Positions 34,103 through 42,644 are shown, counted from the stretch's first letter. The stretch: 64,000 bases of DNA from Bin87 sp965220105 (GCA_965220105.1 OZ244811.1:2232001-2296000), one strand, 5' to 3'. The notes: a model not told the origin generated them from the sequence alone. Program-made: numbers and translations.

Positions 34103-34718
34103 GGAGCAGTTTCGGGCGGCGGTTTTGCGCTACGTGGAGATACCCGGAGCGCGAGTGTTGCGAGCCGTCGGCATGACGCCCAACAGCATAACGTTGCTGG
34201 GCTTCGCCGTGTGCGTGGCCGGCGCGGCGCTGGTGGCCTTGAACTGGCCGCTGTGGGGAGGCGTAGTTTTCCTGGCTGGCGGTATATTGGACCTGTTTGA
34301 CGGGGCGTTGGCCCGGCTGACGAATCGGGCGTCGTCATTCGGCGCGTTGCTGGACTCGGTGTTCGACCGGCTGGGCGAGGCGGCGTTGTTCGTGGGGCTG
34401 GGTTTGTACTACCTGCTGTCCGATTTGCCGCCGACACAACTGCTGTTGAGTATGCTGGCGGTGCTGCTGGGGCTGGTGTTCTCGCAGGGCGTCTCTTACC
34501 TGCGGGCCCGCGGCGAAGGGTTGGGAGCGTTCACCCGTTCCGGTATCATGACCCGGCCCGAGCGGGTGGTGATTTTGGGGGTCGGTCTGATCGCCGAAGG
34601 ACTGGCGCCGGCGCCGATCATGGTCTGGGTGATCTGGTTGATCGCGGCGGTGTCGTGTTTCACGCTGTTCCAGCGGATGTTCACCATCCGGGGGATTCTG
34701 GAGGAGCGGGAAGGGTGA
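34086..34718 (+). CDS. CDP-alcohol phosphatidyltransferase (PI- or PIP-synthase-like)
   Basis: A 210-residue membrane enzyme with the family signature D-x2-DG-x2-AR-x8-G-x3-D-x3-D, seen as DLFDGALARL, ASSFGALLDSVFD. About six transmembrane helices. It transfers a phosphatidyl group from CDP-diacylglycerol to an alcohol. The two genes before it point to inositol phosphate as acceptor, as in actinobacterial PgsA/PIP synthase. TTG 34086 has AGGAGGTG 7 nt upstream and is preferred over ATG 34092. A MITE lies immediately after the stop. Confidence 0.85.
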   Translation: MAMPGREQFRAAVLRYVEIPGARVLRAVGMTPNSITLLGFAVCVAGAALVALNWPLWGGVVFLAGGILDLFDGALARLTNRASSFGALLDSVFDRLGEAALFVGLGLYYLLSDLPPTQLLLSMLAVLLGLVFSQGVSYLRARGEGLGAFTRSGIMTRPERVVILGVGLIAEGLAPAPIMVWVIWLIAAVSCFTLFQRMFTIRGILEEREG

Positions 34719-34727
34719 CCGGGCGAG

Positions 34728-34883
34728 CAGGGCCTTTCGATTTTCGGCAATGTCATTGCGAGCGCAGCGCGGCAATCTCGTCGTCGTAGCAACGGCAGTT
34801 CGCCAACGTGTGTACAACCTCATCGAGATTGCCACGTCGCTGCGCTCCTCGCAATGACATTAAGGGACAATCGAAAGGCCCTG
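34728..34883. mobile_element. MITE-like hairpin element (156 bp) with perfect TIRs and 10-bp TSD
   Basis: Terminal inverted repeats CAGGGCCTTTCGATT (34728-34742) and AATCGAAAGGCCCTG (34869-34883) are perfect. The direct repeat ACCGGGCGAG flanks both ends (34718-34727 and 34884-34893). The inside is a long hairpin, GTCATTGCGAGCGCAGCG pairing with CGCTGCGCTCCTCGCAATGAC in two parts. No coding capacity. It landed on the last base of the phosphatidyltransferase stop codon. The remainder of the gap to ribH shows nothing further. Confidence 0.9.
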
Positions 34884-34997
34884 ACCGGGCGAGGACGGTG
34901 CGATGACAAATCCTGCGGCAGCGTAGTACACTGGCGACGCATGTAGTCGATAGGCTGATGGTGGGAAAGATCGGGTCGCAGCGCAGGAGATGATGGT

Positions 34998-35471
34998 TTG
35001 CCTCGAGAAATGAATGCCGGAATGGATGGCAACGGACTACGCGTCGCCGTGGTCGCTGCCCGTTTCAACTATGTCATCACCAGGAACCTGATGGACGGAG
35101 CGTTGTCCACGCTGGAGCGTTATGGGGTCAGGGACGATGACATCGCGACGGCGTGGGTGCCCGGTTCATTTGAGTTGCCGGTGGTGGCCAAGACCTTTGC
35201 CCAATCCGGCCAATACGATGCGATCATCTGTCTGGGGGCGGTGATTCGCGGCGAGACGAGCCACTACGACATGGTCTGCAACCAGGCCGCGTCGGGAATC
35301 GCGGCGGTGAGTCGTGAGACGGGCGTGCCCACGTTGTTCGGCGTGCTGACCACCGAGAACATGGACCAGGCCATCAACCGTTCGGGCGGCAAGGTGGGCA
35401 ACCTGGGCTCCGACTGCGCCGTAGGGGCCATCGAGTCGGCAAGGTTAGTGCAGTCCATCAAGACTGGCTGA
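34998..35471 (+). CDS. ribH: 6,7-dimethyl-8-ribityllumazine synthase
   Basis: Penultimate step of riboflavin synthesis. Family motifs are VAVVAARFNYVITRNLMDGA, the catalytic-His loop CLGAVIRGETSHYDMV, PTLFGVLTTENMDQA and the C-terminal ESARL helix. At 157 residues it is standard length. The start may be TTG 34998 or the ATGs at 35010 and 35022. It stands alone; no ribBA, ribD or ribE neighbours. Confidence 0.93.
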   Translation: MPREMNAGMDGNGLRVAVVAARFNYVITRNLMDGALSTLERYGVRDDDIATAWVPGSFELPVVAKTFAQSGQYDAIICLGAVIRGETSHYDMVCNQAASGIAAVSRETGVPTLFGVLTTENMDQAINRSGGKVGNLGSDCAVGAIESARLVQSIKTG

Positions 35472-35589
35472 CCGGCCACACCGATTTGCCTGACAGAGAT
35501 GATGGCCGGGGCGCTGCTTTAGCCCCGTCATTTTGCTATCTGCCCGTCGCGAGATCCGGTCGGCCGCGGAATTCACCCGGAGGCGCATG

Positions 35590-36504
35590 ATGGAATTTGG
35601 CGTTACCATCCCCAACAACTGGGGGATTGAAGACCCGCAGGCGGTGATCGGGTTTGGGCCGTTGGCCGAGGAGCTGGGTTACGACTCGGTGTGGGTGATG
35701 GACCACCTGTTCAACAACGGCTACATCCGGGAACGGCTGGACGGCAAGCCCTACTATCATCCGATGGCGACGCTGTCGCACATCTCGGCGGTGACGTCGC
35801 GGGTTCGGCTGGGCACGTCGGTGCTGGTGCTGCCGTATCACAATCCGGTGGAGCTGGCCAAGTACGCGGCCACGCTGGATCAGATGTCGGGGGGACGCGT
35901 CGTCCTGGGCGTGGGCGTGGGTGCGATGACGCCGGAATTCGAGGCTCTGGGCATTCCGTTGAATCAGCGTGGGTCGTTGACCAACGAGTCCATCGACGTG
36001 ATGCGGGAATTGTGGTCCAACGAAGACCCCCGCTACGAAAGCTCACGGTGGCAATTCGAGGACCTGAAATTCTCGCCGAAGCCGCGCCAGGTGTCCGGAG
36101 GGTCACCCCACGTCCCGCTGTGGGTGGGTGGCAACAGTCCGGGGGCGTTGCGTCGCGCGGGCCGGCGCGGCGACGGTTGGCACCCGTCGGGCGTCACGGC
36201 GGAGGAGTTCGCTATCGGACGGCAGAGCGTGCGGCAGCAGGCCGAGTCGGCAGGGCGTAACCCGGACGAATTGGTCATGTCGGCGCGGGTTGAGGTGGAG
36301 GCTCACGGTGAGCCGTCCAGCCAGCGGGCTGCCGACCGGGCCCGATTGCCGGGGCATGACCCGGCGGGTATGACGGCCGGCATCGACGCCTACCGCGAGG
36401 CCGGCGTGGAGCACCTGGTACTGGCGCTGAACACTGGAGACGTGCCGCGCCTGCGAGAATTGATGCAGGTTATCGCCGCAGAGGTGATTCCCCAGTTCCG
36501 GTAG
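35590..36504 (+). CDS. LLM-class (luciferase-like) flavin-dependent oxidoreductase
   Basis: A TIM-barrel flavin/F420-dependent enzyme of 304 residues. It has the EFGVTIPNNWG start, ELGYDSVWVMDHLF, LGTSVLVLPYHNPVELAK, GGRVVLGVGVGAMTPEF, and the VPLWVGGNSPGALRRAGRRG flavin-phosphate segment. ATG 35590 is 6 nt from GGAGG. Proteins of this class are numerous in SAR202-type genomes, where they are thought to oxidise recalcitrant organic compounds. The substrate and cofactor (FMN or F420) are undetermined. Confidence 0.88.
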   Translation: MEFGVTIPNNWGIEDPQAVIGFGPLAEELGYDSVWVMDHLFNNGYIRERLDGKPYYHPMATLSHISAVTSRVRLGTSVLVLPYHNPVELAKYAATLDQMSGGRVVLGVGVGAMTPEFEALGIPLNQRGSLTNESIDVMRELWSNEDPRYESSRWQFEDLKFSPKPRQVSGGSPHVPLWVGGNSPGALRRAGRRGDGWHPSGVTAEEFAIGRQSVRQQAESAGRNPDELVMSARVEVEAHGEPSSQRAADRARLPGHDPAGMTAGIDAYREAGVEHLVLALNTGDVPRLRELMQVIAAEVIPQFR

Positions 36505-36513
36505 AGATTGCCG

Positions 36514-37884
36514 TTACTGCCGGGGGTTCAGGTCGTCCAGGTCTTGCAGCAGGTCGGACATGGCCTCAGGATCGGCGGCGTCGGGTCGGGCGCCGTAGTA
36601 GTATCGCTGGAAACCTTCGACGATGTGCTCCACCGGAGGGTCGGGCAGGGTGCCGGCGACGGCCTGTCGATGCTCCGAAGGCGTCTGGCCCTCCCGCCTG
36701 GGGATCCCCAGCGTATTGGCCACTTCGAGCAGGCGGTGATAGACCTCTCGAGGGTTGAGGGGCGGGGGACGGTGGCGGCGCATGATTGCAAGGCGGGTCA
36801 ACCAGTCTCCCAGGGTGTCGGCAACATCCTGGCCGGCGCCATGCCAGCTGAATATGGATTCGCGGGTCTCTCCCTCCGGGTGGTTGCCGCCCGTGAGCCG
36901 GCGCCGGCGGAACATGCGGAACAGAATCCAGCCGGCCAACGCGACTGCCGACAGGGCGGCCAGCCACTTGAGCAGGGTCAATATCAGGTTGGGTGGGCCG
37001 CTGCCTTCCACTTCTTTCAGGCTTTCGTGGAATTCCTGGATTTGGCTTCTGGCCAGTTCCAGGCCGGTAAGGTCTCCGCCGCCGAAAAAGCTGGAAACCC
37101 AGTTGCCCACCGCCACCATGGCCGCCGCCAGCAACCCGAGTAGCAGCAGGATTGGTCGAAGTACCCATAGACCCAGCCAGCCGATGCCGCGGGCGAAGGC
37201 GCGGGTCAGGTCGTCCAGGCCGCCGACGCCGAGGGCGCCCAGGACTACCGACAGGATCAGGACGGCGGCGATCCCGATGCCGATGGCCGCCATCCAGCCC
37301 CGGTTCATGTGCCCGGTTGCGCCCTCGGAGGTGAAGCGGCTTAAAGCCAGACCGGCTAGTCCGATGCCGAAGAAAACCAGCAAACCCGGCGCGCCCACGA
37401 TGTCAGCGTCCATCAGCGGGTCGATGGCCACGGCGACGATGACGACGACCACGCCGCGGATGAAGGCGTTGCGTATCACGTCCAGCGTTACGTCGTCGCG
37501 GGCGATGGCCGTGCCGCGCCACCACAGCGCCAGCATAAAGGCAATGGTCAGTCCCAGGGCCGCGATGGTGTGCAGATCGCCCGACAGCACCCGCCCGATG
37601 GGGAACCAACCGACGCCCATGCTGATACCGGCCAGCGCCAGCACGGACAGGCCGCTCAGGACCAGGCCAATGACGCCGCGCAGATTGAGGGAAAACCGTA
37701 TGGTCTGAACGTACCAAGAGAGGATGAACGACCAGCCCATGGCCAGCACCACGAGGCCCAGCGGGATGGCCGCGTCGGGCAGGCGAATGCCGTTGGCCAG
37801 CAGCCGGCCGGCCAGGAACAGGGCGAACCCCTCCAGGAACAGGGCGATGCAGGTGATCAGGGCCAGCCTGGTGAACCTACCCAC
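36514..37884 (-). CDS. DUF4129-domain multi-pass membrane protein
   Basis: A 456-residue protein. About 9-10 transmembrane helices lie within residues 1-270; a further helix (LAALSAVALAGWILFRMF) precedes a cytosolic C-terminal DUF4129 domain with YHRLLEVANTLGIPRREGQTPSEH and FQRYYYGARP. DUF4129 proteins normally sit with transglutaminase, DUF58 and MoxR-ATPase genes. Here only the DUF58 partner is present, upstream and overlapping by 8 nt. Function is unknown, possibly cell-envelope proteolysis or cross-linking by analogy. Confidence 0.78.
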   Translation of the reverse strand: MGRFTRLALITCIALFLEGFALFLAGRLLANGIRLPDAAIPLGLVVLAMGWSFILSWYVQTIRFSLNLRGVIGLVLSGLSVLALAGISMGVGWFPIGRVLSGDLHTIAALGLTIAFMLALWWRGTAIARDDVTLDVIRNAFIRGVVVVIVAVAIDPLMDADIVGAPGLLVFFGIGLAGLALSRFTSEGATGHMNRGWMAAIGIGIAAVLILSVVLGALGVGGLDDLTRAFARGIGWLGLWVLRPILLLLGLLAAAMVAVGNWVSSFFGGGDLTGLELARSQIQEFHESLKEVEGSGPPNLILTLLKWLAALSAVALAGWILFRMFRRRRLTGGNHPEGETRESIFSWHGAGQDVADTLGDWLTRLAIMRRHRPPPLNPREVYHRLLEVANTLGIPRREGQTPSEHRQAVAGTLPDPPVEHIVEGFQRYYYGARPDAADPEAMSDLLQDLDDLNPRQ

Positions 37885-39226
37885 CCGGAGCCTCCTCGCC
37901 GGCGGCGCCGTCCCGGGCGACGCCGTTCCGGGCGATGCCGCTTCCGGTCATTTCGTCGGGCAATTGACGCCAGGGCGAATCTGCATCGTCGTCCAGCAAA
38001 TCGTCGCGCCAGACCTCTTCGAGGGCGGCCAGGCTGGCGCCGGCCAGATAAACGGGCACATCGGGCCCCAGGGCAGCGGCGGCGGGGCCCGGAGGGCCGT
38101 CACCGGCGTAGAACACGACCACGCGGTGGCCGCGTCGTCGGATTTCCTCGATTTCCAACACCACGGCAGCGGTCAGGATGGCCGTAACCAGGACGACGGT
38201 CGAGCTGGCGGCCAGGGCGTGAATTTCAGCGCGCAATACCGCCGGCAGTTCAGCCACCCAGAAGGGGCCGGCCATGGCCAATGCTTCCAGGGTAGCTTCC
38301 AGTTGCAGGCGCCCGCTTCCGGGAGGGACGGAGAGCCACTTGCTGGTATAGGATGCGACGGCGTTGCTCACCAGGCCGAAGGAATAACCCTCGCGGTCGG
38401 CGTAGTCGGCCACCGAGGCGGCGACGGTGACGGCTCGCTCGAACATCCGCCGGTTGCTGCCTTGCCAGGCGGCGTCCCCAGTGCGGGCGTTGAGGGCGAT
38501 GAGCAGGTGCTGGGTGGCTGCCGGTTCGAAGATGCGGGTCTCCAGCTTGCCGTGGCGGGCGGTGGCCTTCCAGTCGATGTGTTTCAGGGGGTCCGACGGT
38601 TCGTAGTCGCGCAGGCCCACAAAGCGGCTGGGGTCGTCCTGGATGCGGCGGCGGCCCCGGGCGTCGCCCAGGGGTTGCTCCCAGGGAACCACCATGCGAC
38701 GCAGGTCGACGATGCGCGGGTACACCAGTAGATACTGGACGTTGGGCACCTGCAATTCGGTGGCGCTAAAGCCGAAAATGTCGCCGCTGCGGAGCCGGGC
38801 CGGGCCGATGCGGTGGTTGCCCCGGGCTCGGCAACGCACCCGGTACCTCCAGGTCACGCGCTGATAGGGTAGCAGGGAGGTGGTGATTCGGTGGTCGAGT
38901 TCGGCCTCGGCGCCGACGCCGCGCTGGTGGGTTCCGCTGGTTTGTAGCCCGATGGGAAAGGCGTCGGAGATATCCAGCCAGATCATGGGCAGGAGTTTGC
39001 CGTTGTCGACCGTGATGTAGTAATCCACCAGGTCTCCGATGAAGGCGCGGTGGCGCTCCAGGCGGCGTTCGTAGGTGACGTGTGAGAAGGCGTAGCGGGG
39101 CCAGTGTTTGCCGGTGAGCCACATGATCAGGACGAGGACGCCCACCACGATAAGCAGAATTTGGCTGGCCAGCAGTCCGGCCAGAATGAGGATGGCGGCG
39201 GCGATTACCCACAGGTCGCTGAGCAT
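37877..39226 (-). CDS. DUF58-domain protein with two N-terminal TM helices
   Basis: 449 residues. A hydrophobic N-terminal hairpin (LWVIAAAILILAGLLASQIL, then IVVGVLVLIMWLTG) leads to a beta-rich region and the DUF58 signature YEPSDPLKHIDWKATARHGK. A vWA-like domain follows. The signature matches DUF58 proteins linked to MoxR ATPases. No moxR gene is adjacent; upstream is a pseudogene and repeats. It is cotranscribed with the DUF4129 gene. Confidence 0.85.
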   Translation of the reverse strand: MLSDLWVIAAAILILAGLLASQILLIVVGVLVLIMWLTGKHWPRYAFSHVTYERRLERHRAFIGDLVDYYITVDNGKLLPMIWLDISDAFPIGLQTSGTHQRGVGAEAELDHRITTSLLPYQRVTWRYRVRCRARGNHRIGPARLRSGDIFGFSATELQVPNVQYLLVYPRIVDLRRMVVPWEQPLGDARGRRRIQDDPSRFVGLRDYEPSDPLKHIDWKATARHGKLETRIFEPAATQHLLIALNARTGDAAWQGSNRRMFERAVTVAASVADYADREGYSFGLVSNAVASYTSKWLSVPPGSGRLQLEATLEALAMAGPFWVAELPAVLRAEIHALAASSTVVLVTAILTAAVVLEIEEIRRRGHRVVVFYAGDGPPGPAAAALGPDVPVYLAGASLAALEEVWRDDLLDDDADSPWRQLPDEMTGSGIARNGVARDGAAGEEAPGG

Positions 39227-39610
39227 GGCGCCAGCATATCCTATTGATGCAATGCAGTCATTGCCGGAGGGATGTTACCGACCGAGGACTTGATGAGGGT
39301 CGGCGACAAATTCGCGTTGCATCGCCGAGGTTGGGGGGATGTAAAGTGTTATGGCAACTCACGGTGATTCTGAACCGATAATGAGGCGACGATTCCAAAA
39401 TGGTCTGACAGTCTGACCTCACCGGAAAGGTTGCTGATGATGCCGAGGGATTCTGCGGTCAGGTCCGGGCTCAAGGCAACATGGTCGATGCTGCGGCGGC
39501 CGCGAAAGCCGAGCCCGGCGGTAACGATGGTCAGACGCGATGCGATGGCTGTTTACCCGAAATGTCATTGCGAGCGCAGTGTGGCAATCGCGGAGTAGCA
39601 TCGACCAACT

Positions 39611-39707
39611 CCCCTCACCTCAACCCCTCTCCCGCTGGGAGAGGGGCTTTTTCTGTTGGCGCCACAGTCCCCTCTCCCTTGACGGGAAAGTGCTGGGGTG
39701 AGGGTGA
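39611..39707. repeat. Two palindromic CCCTCTCCC repeats inside the pseudogene
   Basis: TCACCTCAACCCCTCTCCCG with CTGGGAGAGGGG (39611-39646) and CCCTCTCCCTTGACGGGAAA leading to GGGGTGAGGGTG (39669-39707). Both lie in the insertion that separates the pseudogene halves. Confidence 0.7.
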
Positions 39708-39721
39708 ACGCCGGATTACGC

Positions 39722-39844
39722 CAGGGGCTTTCGACTGTCGGCTAATGTCATTGCGAGCGCAGCGTGGCAATCTCGGAGTCGAATCGACCAACGCTGTCGT
39801 CAGCTTGCCCGGCACCGCTACGTTCCGATAATCGAAAGACCCTG
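39722..39844. repeat. GTCATTGCGAG-family element inside the pseudogene
   Basis: Ends CAGGGGCTTTCGACT and ATAATCGAAAGACCCTG match the TIRs of the element at 34728. The internal second half is of the CGACCAACGCTGTC type shared with 56698-56819. Unlike other copies, the flanks (CGGATTACGC and GGAGCGCCGC) are not a direct repeat, fitting later rearrangement. A fragment of the same family lies at 39562-39606. Confidence 0.75.
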
Positions 39845-40088
39845 GGAGCGCCGCGGCGTTGCCTTGCTGAATCCGCTGTTTGAAGTACCCCACACTATCA
39901 GGCGGCGGATCCCGATTCGTTGCAACACTTCTGAAACGGCTTCCAGATACTTCTCGCCCACCGGGGACTGAACATTCCAATTCACGATGGTCAATGGCAT
40001 GATGGGTTACCCGATGTCTGGCTGGTGGTGCGTGGGGGGTGGGGCGGCCTGTGGTATGCTGGGCTTAGCTTACCCGGAGGATGGCGCT

Positions 40089-40637
40089 ATGGCCCGCGTT
40101 CCCTACGTTTCCCGAGACGAACTTGACGCTGCCGGACAGGTGATTTACGACCGGATTCGCGATGACCGGGGAGCTGACGACGTCGGATTACAGTTTCGTG
40201 CGTTGTTGCATAGCCCGCTGGCGGCCGGGTATCTCACGTCCATGGGCGCATCATTGCGGTTTCAATCCTCGTTGCCCGACGACCTGAAGGAGCTGGCCAT
40301 CATACTGGTGGCGCGGGAATGGGATTCCGGGATCGAGTGGACCGGACACTCGGTGGCGGCGGCGCGGGCCGGAGTGTCCGATGAAGCCATTGAAGGTATC
40401 CGCACCGGGGAGGCGCCGGGGTGCCTGGACGGAGCCTATGCCGACATCGCGCGCTTCGTGCAGCAGATGACGCGGGAAAAGGATATCTCCGATGAGAATT
40501 TCAAAAAAGTGCACGACCTGGTGGGTGACCGGGGGGTGGTCGACCTGACCATGACCGTCTCGTATTACACCGCCCTGGCCCTGGCACAGATAGCGCTGCG
40601 GCCCGAAATGGGCGGCGGTCGCGTGTCAACCCTGTAG
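40089..40637 (+). CDS. Carboxymuconolactone decarboxylase-family protein
   Basis: A 182-residue AhpD/CMD-fold protein, with FRALLHSPLAAGYLTSMGAS, DDLKELAIILVAREWDSGIEWTGHS and VVDLTMTVSYYTALAL. The redox CxxC of AhpD is absent, and the position reads EWTGHS with only the His, so a peroxidase role is unlikely. Decarboxylase or isomerase-type chemistry remains possible. ATG 40089 has GGAGG 8 nt upstream. Proteins of this type are common in Dehalococcoidia-like genomes. Confidence 0.82.
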   Translation: MARVPYVSRDELDAAGQVIYDRIRDDRGADDVGLQFRALLHSPLAAGYLTSMGASLRFQSSLPDDLKELAIILVAREWDSGIEWTGHSVAAARAGVSDEAIEGIRTGEAPGCLDGAYADIARFVQQMTREKDISDENFKKVHDLVGDRGVVDLTMTVSYYTALALAQIALRPEMGGGRVSTL

Positions 40638-40692
40638 TCGCCGAAACCACTGCCACTACTATTGACGCTCGCTGCTGGCGGGCGCTCCGGTC

Positions 40693-41895
40693 ATGCCTAC
40701 CGTCTCTTTTGAAGACCTGTTGCGCCGGCTGTCCGAGTTGCTGGACTGGCACGGGCTGGGCGCCGACGTGCTCACGCCGCGACCCCGGGGCGGTCGGCTG
40801 CACGGCGAAGACGCCGCGACCGTGGGTGCGCTGCTGGACGAATTGACCGCGTTGGACGATGGGCTGCCGGCGGGCCGCAGTCCGCACAGCCTGGTTTTCG
40901 GCAACGGTTGTTTCGCTATCGGGCGTTACGCGGAAGCGCTGGTGGTATACCAGGCCTTGGCCGGAGCGCAGCCGGATGACTTTGCAGTGCATTTCAATTT
41001 GGGCGTAACGTGCCTGCGCCGGCGACGCCCGGACGAAGCCTCGCGCGCATTTACAATGGCGTTGCGGATTGAGGATGGGCACGCCCCGGCCTACTACCAG
41101 CGGGGCAACGCCCGGGATGACATGGGTGACCCGGAAGGCGCGCTGGATGACTATGCGGCAGCGATCGCAATCGACCCGACGTATCTGCAGGCGCACTACA
41201 ACCGGGGCATCGTGCTGAGCAACCTGCGCCGGTACCGGGAGGCGGTAGATGCGTTCGACGGGGCGCTGGCGCTGAACCCGGACATATCCAACGCCTACCT
41301 TAACCGGGGCGTGGCGTGGGAGGAGCTGGGTGACACCGCCGAGGCCATCGCCGACTTTGACCGGGCGCTGCAAAGCAATCCGGACAACGCCGACGCCAGG
41401 TTCAACAAAGCGCGCACCTGCTTTCGGCTGGGCCGACACCGGGACGCCGTCGTTGACTACACGGCGGCCATCGAGCTGCGGCCCGACGACGTGGAAGCGT
41501 TGAACAATCGGGGCCTGGCCTACGACGCGCTGGGACAATATCGGGAGGCGGTGGCGGACTATGACGCCGCCCTGGTGTTACGGCCCGACTTCGCCGAGGT
41601 GTTGAGCAACCGGGGCGCCGCGCAGGAAACGTTGGGCAACCTGGATGGGGCCCTGACCGACTACCTGGCGGCGCAGGAAGCGCTGCCGGAGTTTGCCGCC
41701 GCCTACTATAATGCCGCGCGCCTTTACGCGGATCGGGGGGACATCGAGCGGTGCGCCCAGCAGCTCGTGGAGGCGGTGCGGTTGCAGCCGGCGCTCTACA
41801 CTGAGGCCGAGTCGGATGAGGCGCTGGGATGGGTGCTGGACTTGACCCGGTTGAAGGACAGCCGCGAGCAGTCGGAGCAACCCGACGGGGACTAG
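40693..41895 (+). CDS. Tetratricopeptide-repeat protein
   Basis: 400 residues with about eight or nine tandem 34-residue TPR units from residue 60 to 370. Recurring units include FNLGVTCLRRRRPDEASRAF, YNRGIVLSNLRRYREAVDAF, NNRGLAYDALGQYREAVADY and SNRGAAQETLGNLDGALTDY. There is no signal peptide or TM helix, so it is a cytosolic scaffold. It shares a 4-nt overlap with the convergent PlsY-like gene. The partner is unknown. Confidence 0.85.
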   Translation: MPTVSFEDLLRRLSELLDWHGLGADVLTPRPRGGRLHGEDAATVGALLDELTALDDGLPAGRSPHSLVFGNGCFAIGRYAEALVVYQALAGAQPDDFAVHFNLGVTCLRRRRPDEASRAFTMALRIEDGHAPAYYQRGNARDDMGDPEGALDDYAAAIAIDPTYLQAHYNRGIVLSNLRRYREAVDAFDGALALNPDISNAYLNRGVAWEELGDTAEAIADFDRALQSNPDNADARFNKARTCFRLGRHRDAVVDYTAAIELRPDDVEALNNRGLAYDALGQYREAVADYDAALVLRPDFAEVLSNRGAAQETLGNLDGALTDYLAAQEALPEFAAAYYNAARLYADRGDIERCAQQLVEAVRLQPALYTEAESDEALGWVLDLTRLKDSREQSEQPDGD

Positions 41896-42644
41896 CGCCC
41901 CGGTTCGCCCTCTTCCTCGTCGGGGGGTATCACCTGGCGCAGGATGGCGTCTTCGCTGAGGCGGGCGGCTTCGCCCAGGATCTCACGGGTGTCTTCGATG
42001 AGGATGTCGTCAATCATCGCGTCGTCGTCCAGGATGATATTGGCGACCTCCGGGCGGTGGTCGGCGTTGGTCAGCACGTTGTGGGTGATGACGACCATGG
42101 CGAGCGCGGTCAACGCCAGCATCACGGACCAGTCGACGCCGCGCACGGTGTTCAGGGCGAGCATCACGCCGTATCCGCACAATATGCCCAGGGAGGACCG
42201 GAACGGGGAACGCCGGAAGAGCAGCACGGTTACGATGCCGACCGCGATACCCACCAGGATGAACCAGTTGAGATAGGCGAGGGAAACTCCGACCAGGACG
42301 ACCATGCCGTCGCCACCCTTGAAACCGGTGAAGATGCTCTTCCAATGACCGGCGATGGCAGCGACGCCGGCCACGATGCCGATGAGTTCCGGGGCTCCCA
42401 GCATCCACGCCACGTGGACGGCAATAGCGCCTTTGACCACATCGCCGGCGAACACCAGCATCCCGCGGTAACGGCCCACTTGCCAGAAGACGTTGGCAGT
42501 GCCGGCGCGCCGACTGCCCGTCGCGAAAATGTCGATACCCTTCAGTCTGGCCACCAGGTACGCGAAGGGGATGCTACCCAGCAAATAGCCCACCAGGATG
42601 GCGGCGAACAGCCGGGGGGCGAGATTGGTCAGTAGTTCAATCAC
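41892..42644 (-). CDS. plsY: Divergent PlsY-like glycerol-3-phosphate acyltransferase
   Basis: An integral membrane protein of 250 residues with the PlsY layout: LLGSIPFAYLVARLKGIDIF, a first motif GSRRAGTANVFW (usual GSGNIGATNV), a GDVVKGAIAV segment and GHWKSIFTGFKGGDGM (usual GGKG). PlsY transfers acyl groups from acyl-phosphate to glycerol-3-phosphate. The Lys in GGKG is Asp here, and a 60-residue acidic cytosolic tail follows the last helix, so activity or substrate may differ. It lies downstream of the methyltransferase and radical SAM genes on the same strand. Confidence 0.75.
   Translation of the reverse strand: MIELLTNLAPRLFAAILVGYLLGSIPFAYLVARLKGIDIFATGSRRAGTANVFWQVGRYRGMLVFAGDVVKGAIAVHVAWMLGAPELIGIVAGVAAIAGHWKSIFTGFKGGDGMVVLVGVSLAYLNWFILVGIAVGIVTVLLFRRSPFRSSLGILCGYGVMLALNTVRGVDWSVMLALTALAMVVITHNVLTNADHRPEVANIILDDDAMIDDILIEDTREILGEAARLSEDAILRQVIPPDEEEGEPGR

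Larger units (their letters stand above)
39349..40000 (-). pseudogene. Endonuclease/exonuclease/phosphatase-family remnant, deleted and split by repeats
   Basis: Minus-strand pieces of one family protein remain. A start MPLTIVNWNVQ at 40000 is fused directly to a mid-protein segment GEKYLEAVSEVLQRIGIRRL ending IVWG, so the part between is deleted. After about 290 nt of repeats, the C-terminus resumes near 39540 (RLTIVTAGLGFRGRRSIDHV, LSDHFGIVASLSV) and ends at TAA 39351. Motifs for metal binding in the middle (DxN) are lost, WGDFN reading WGTSN. No functional product is expected. Confidence 0.8.
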
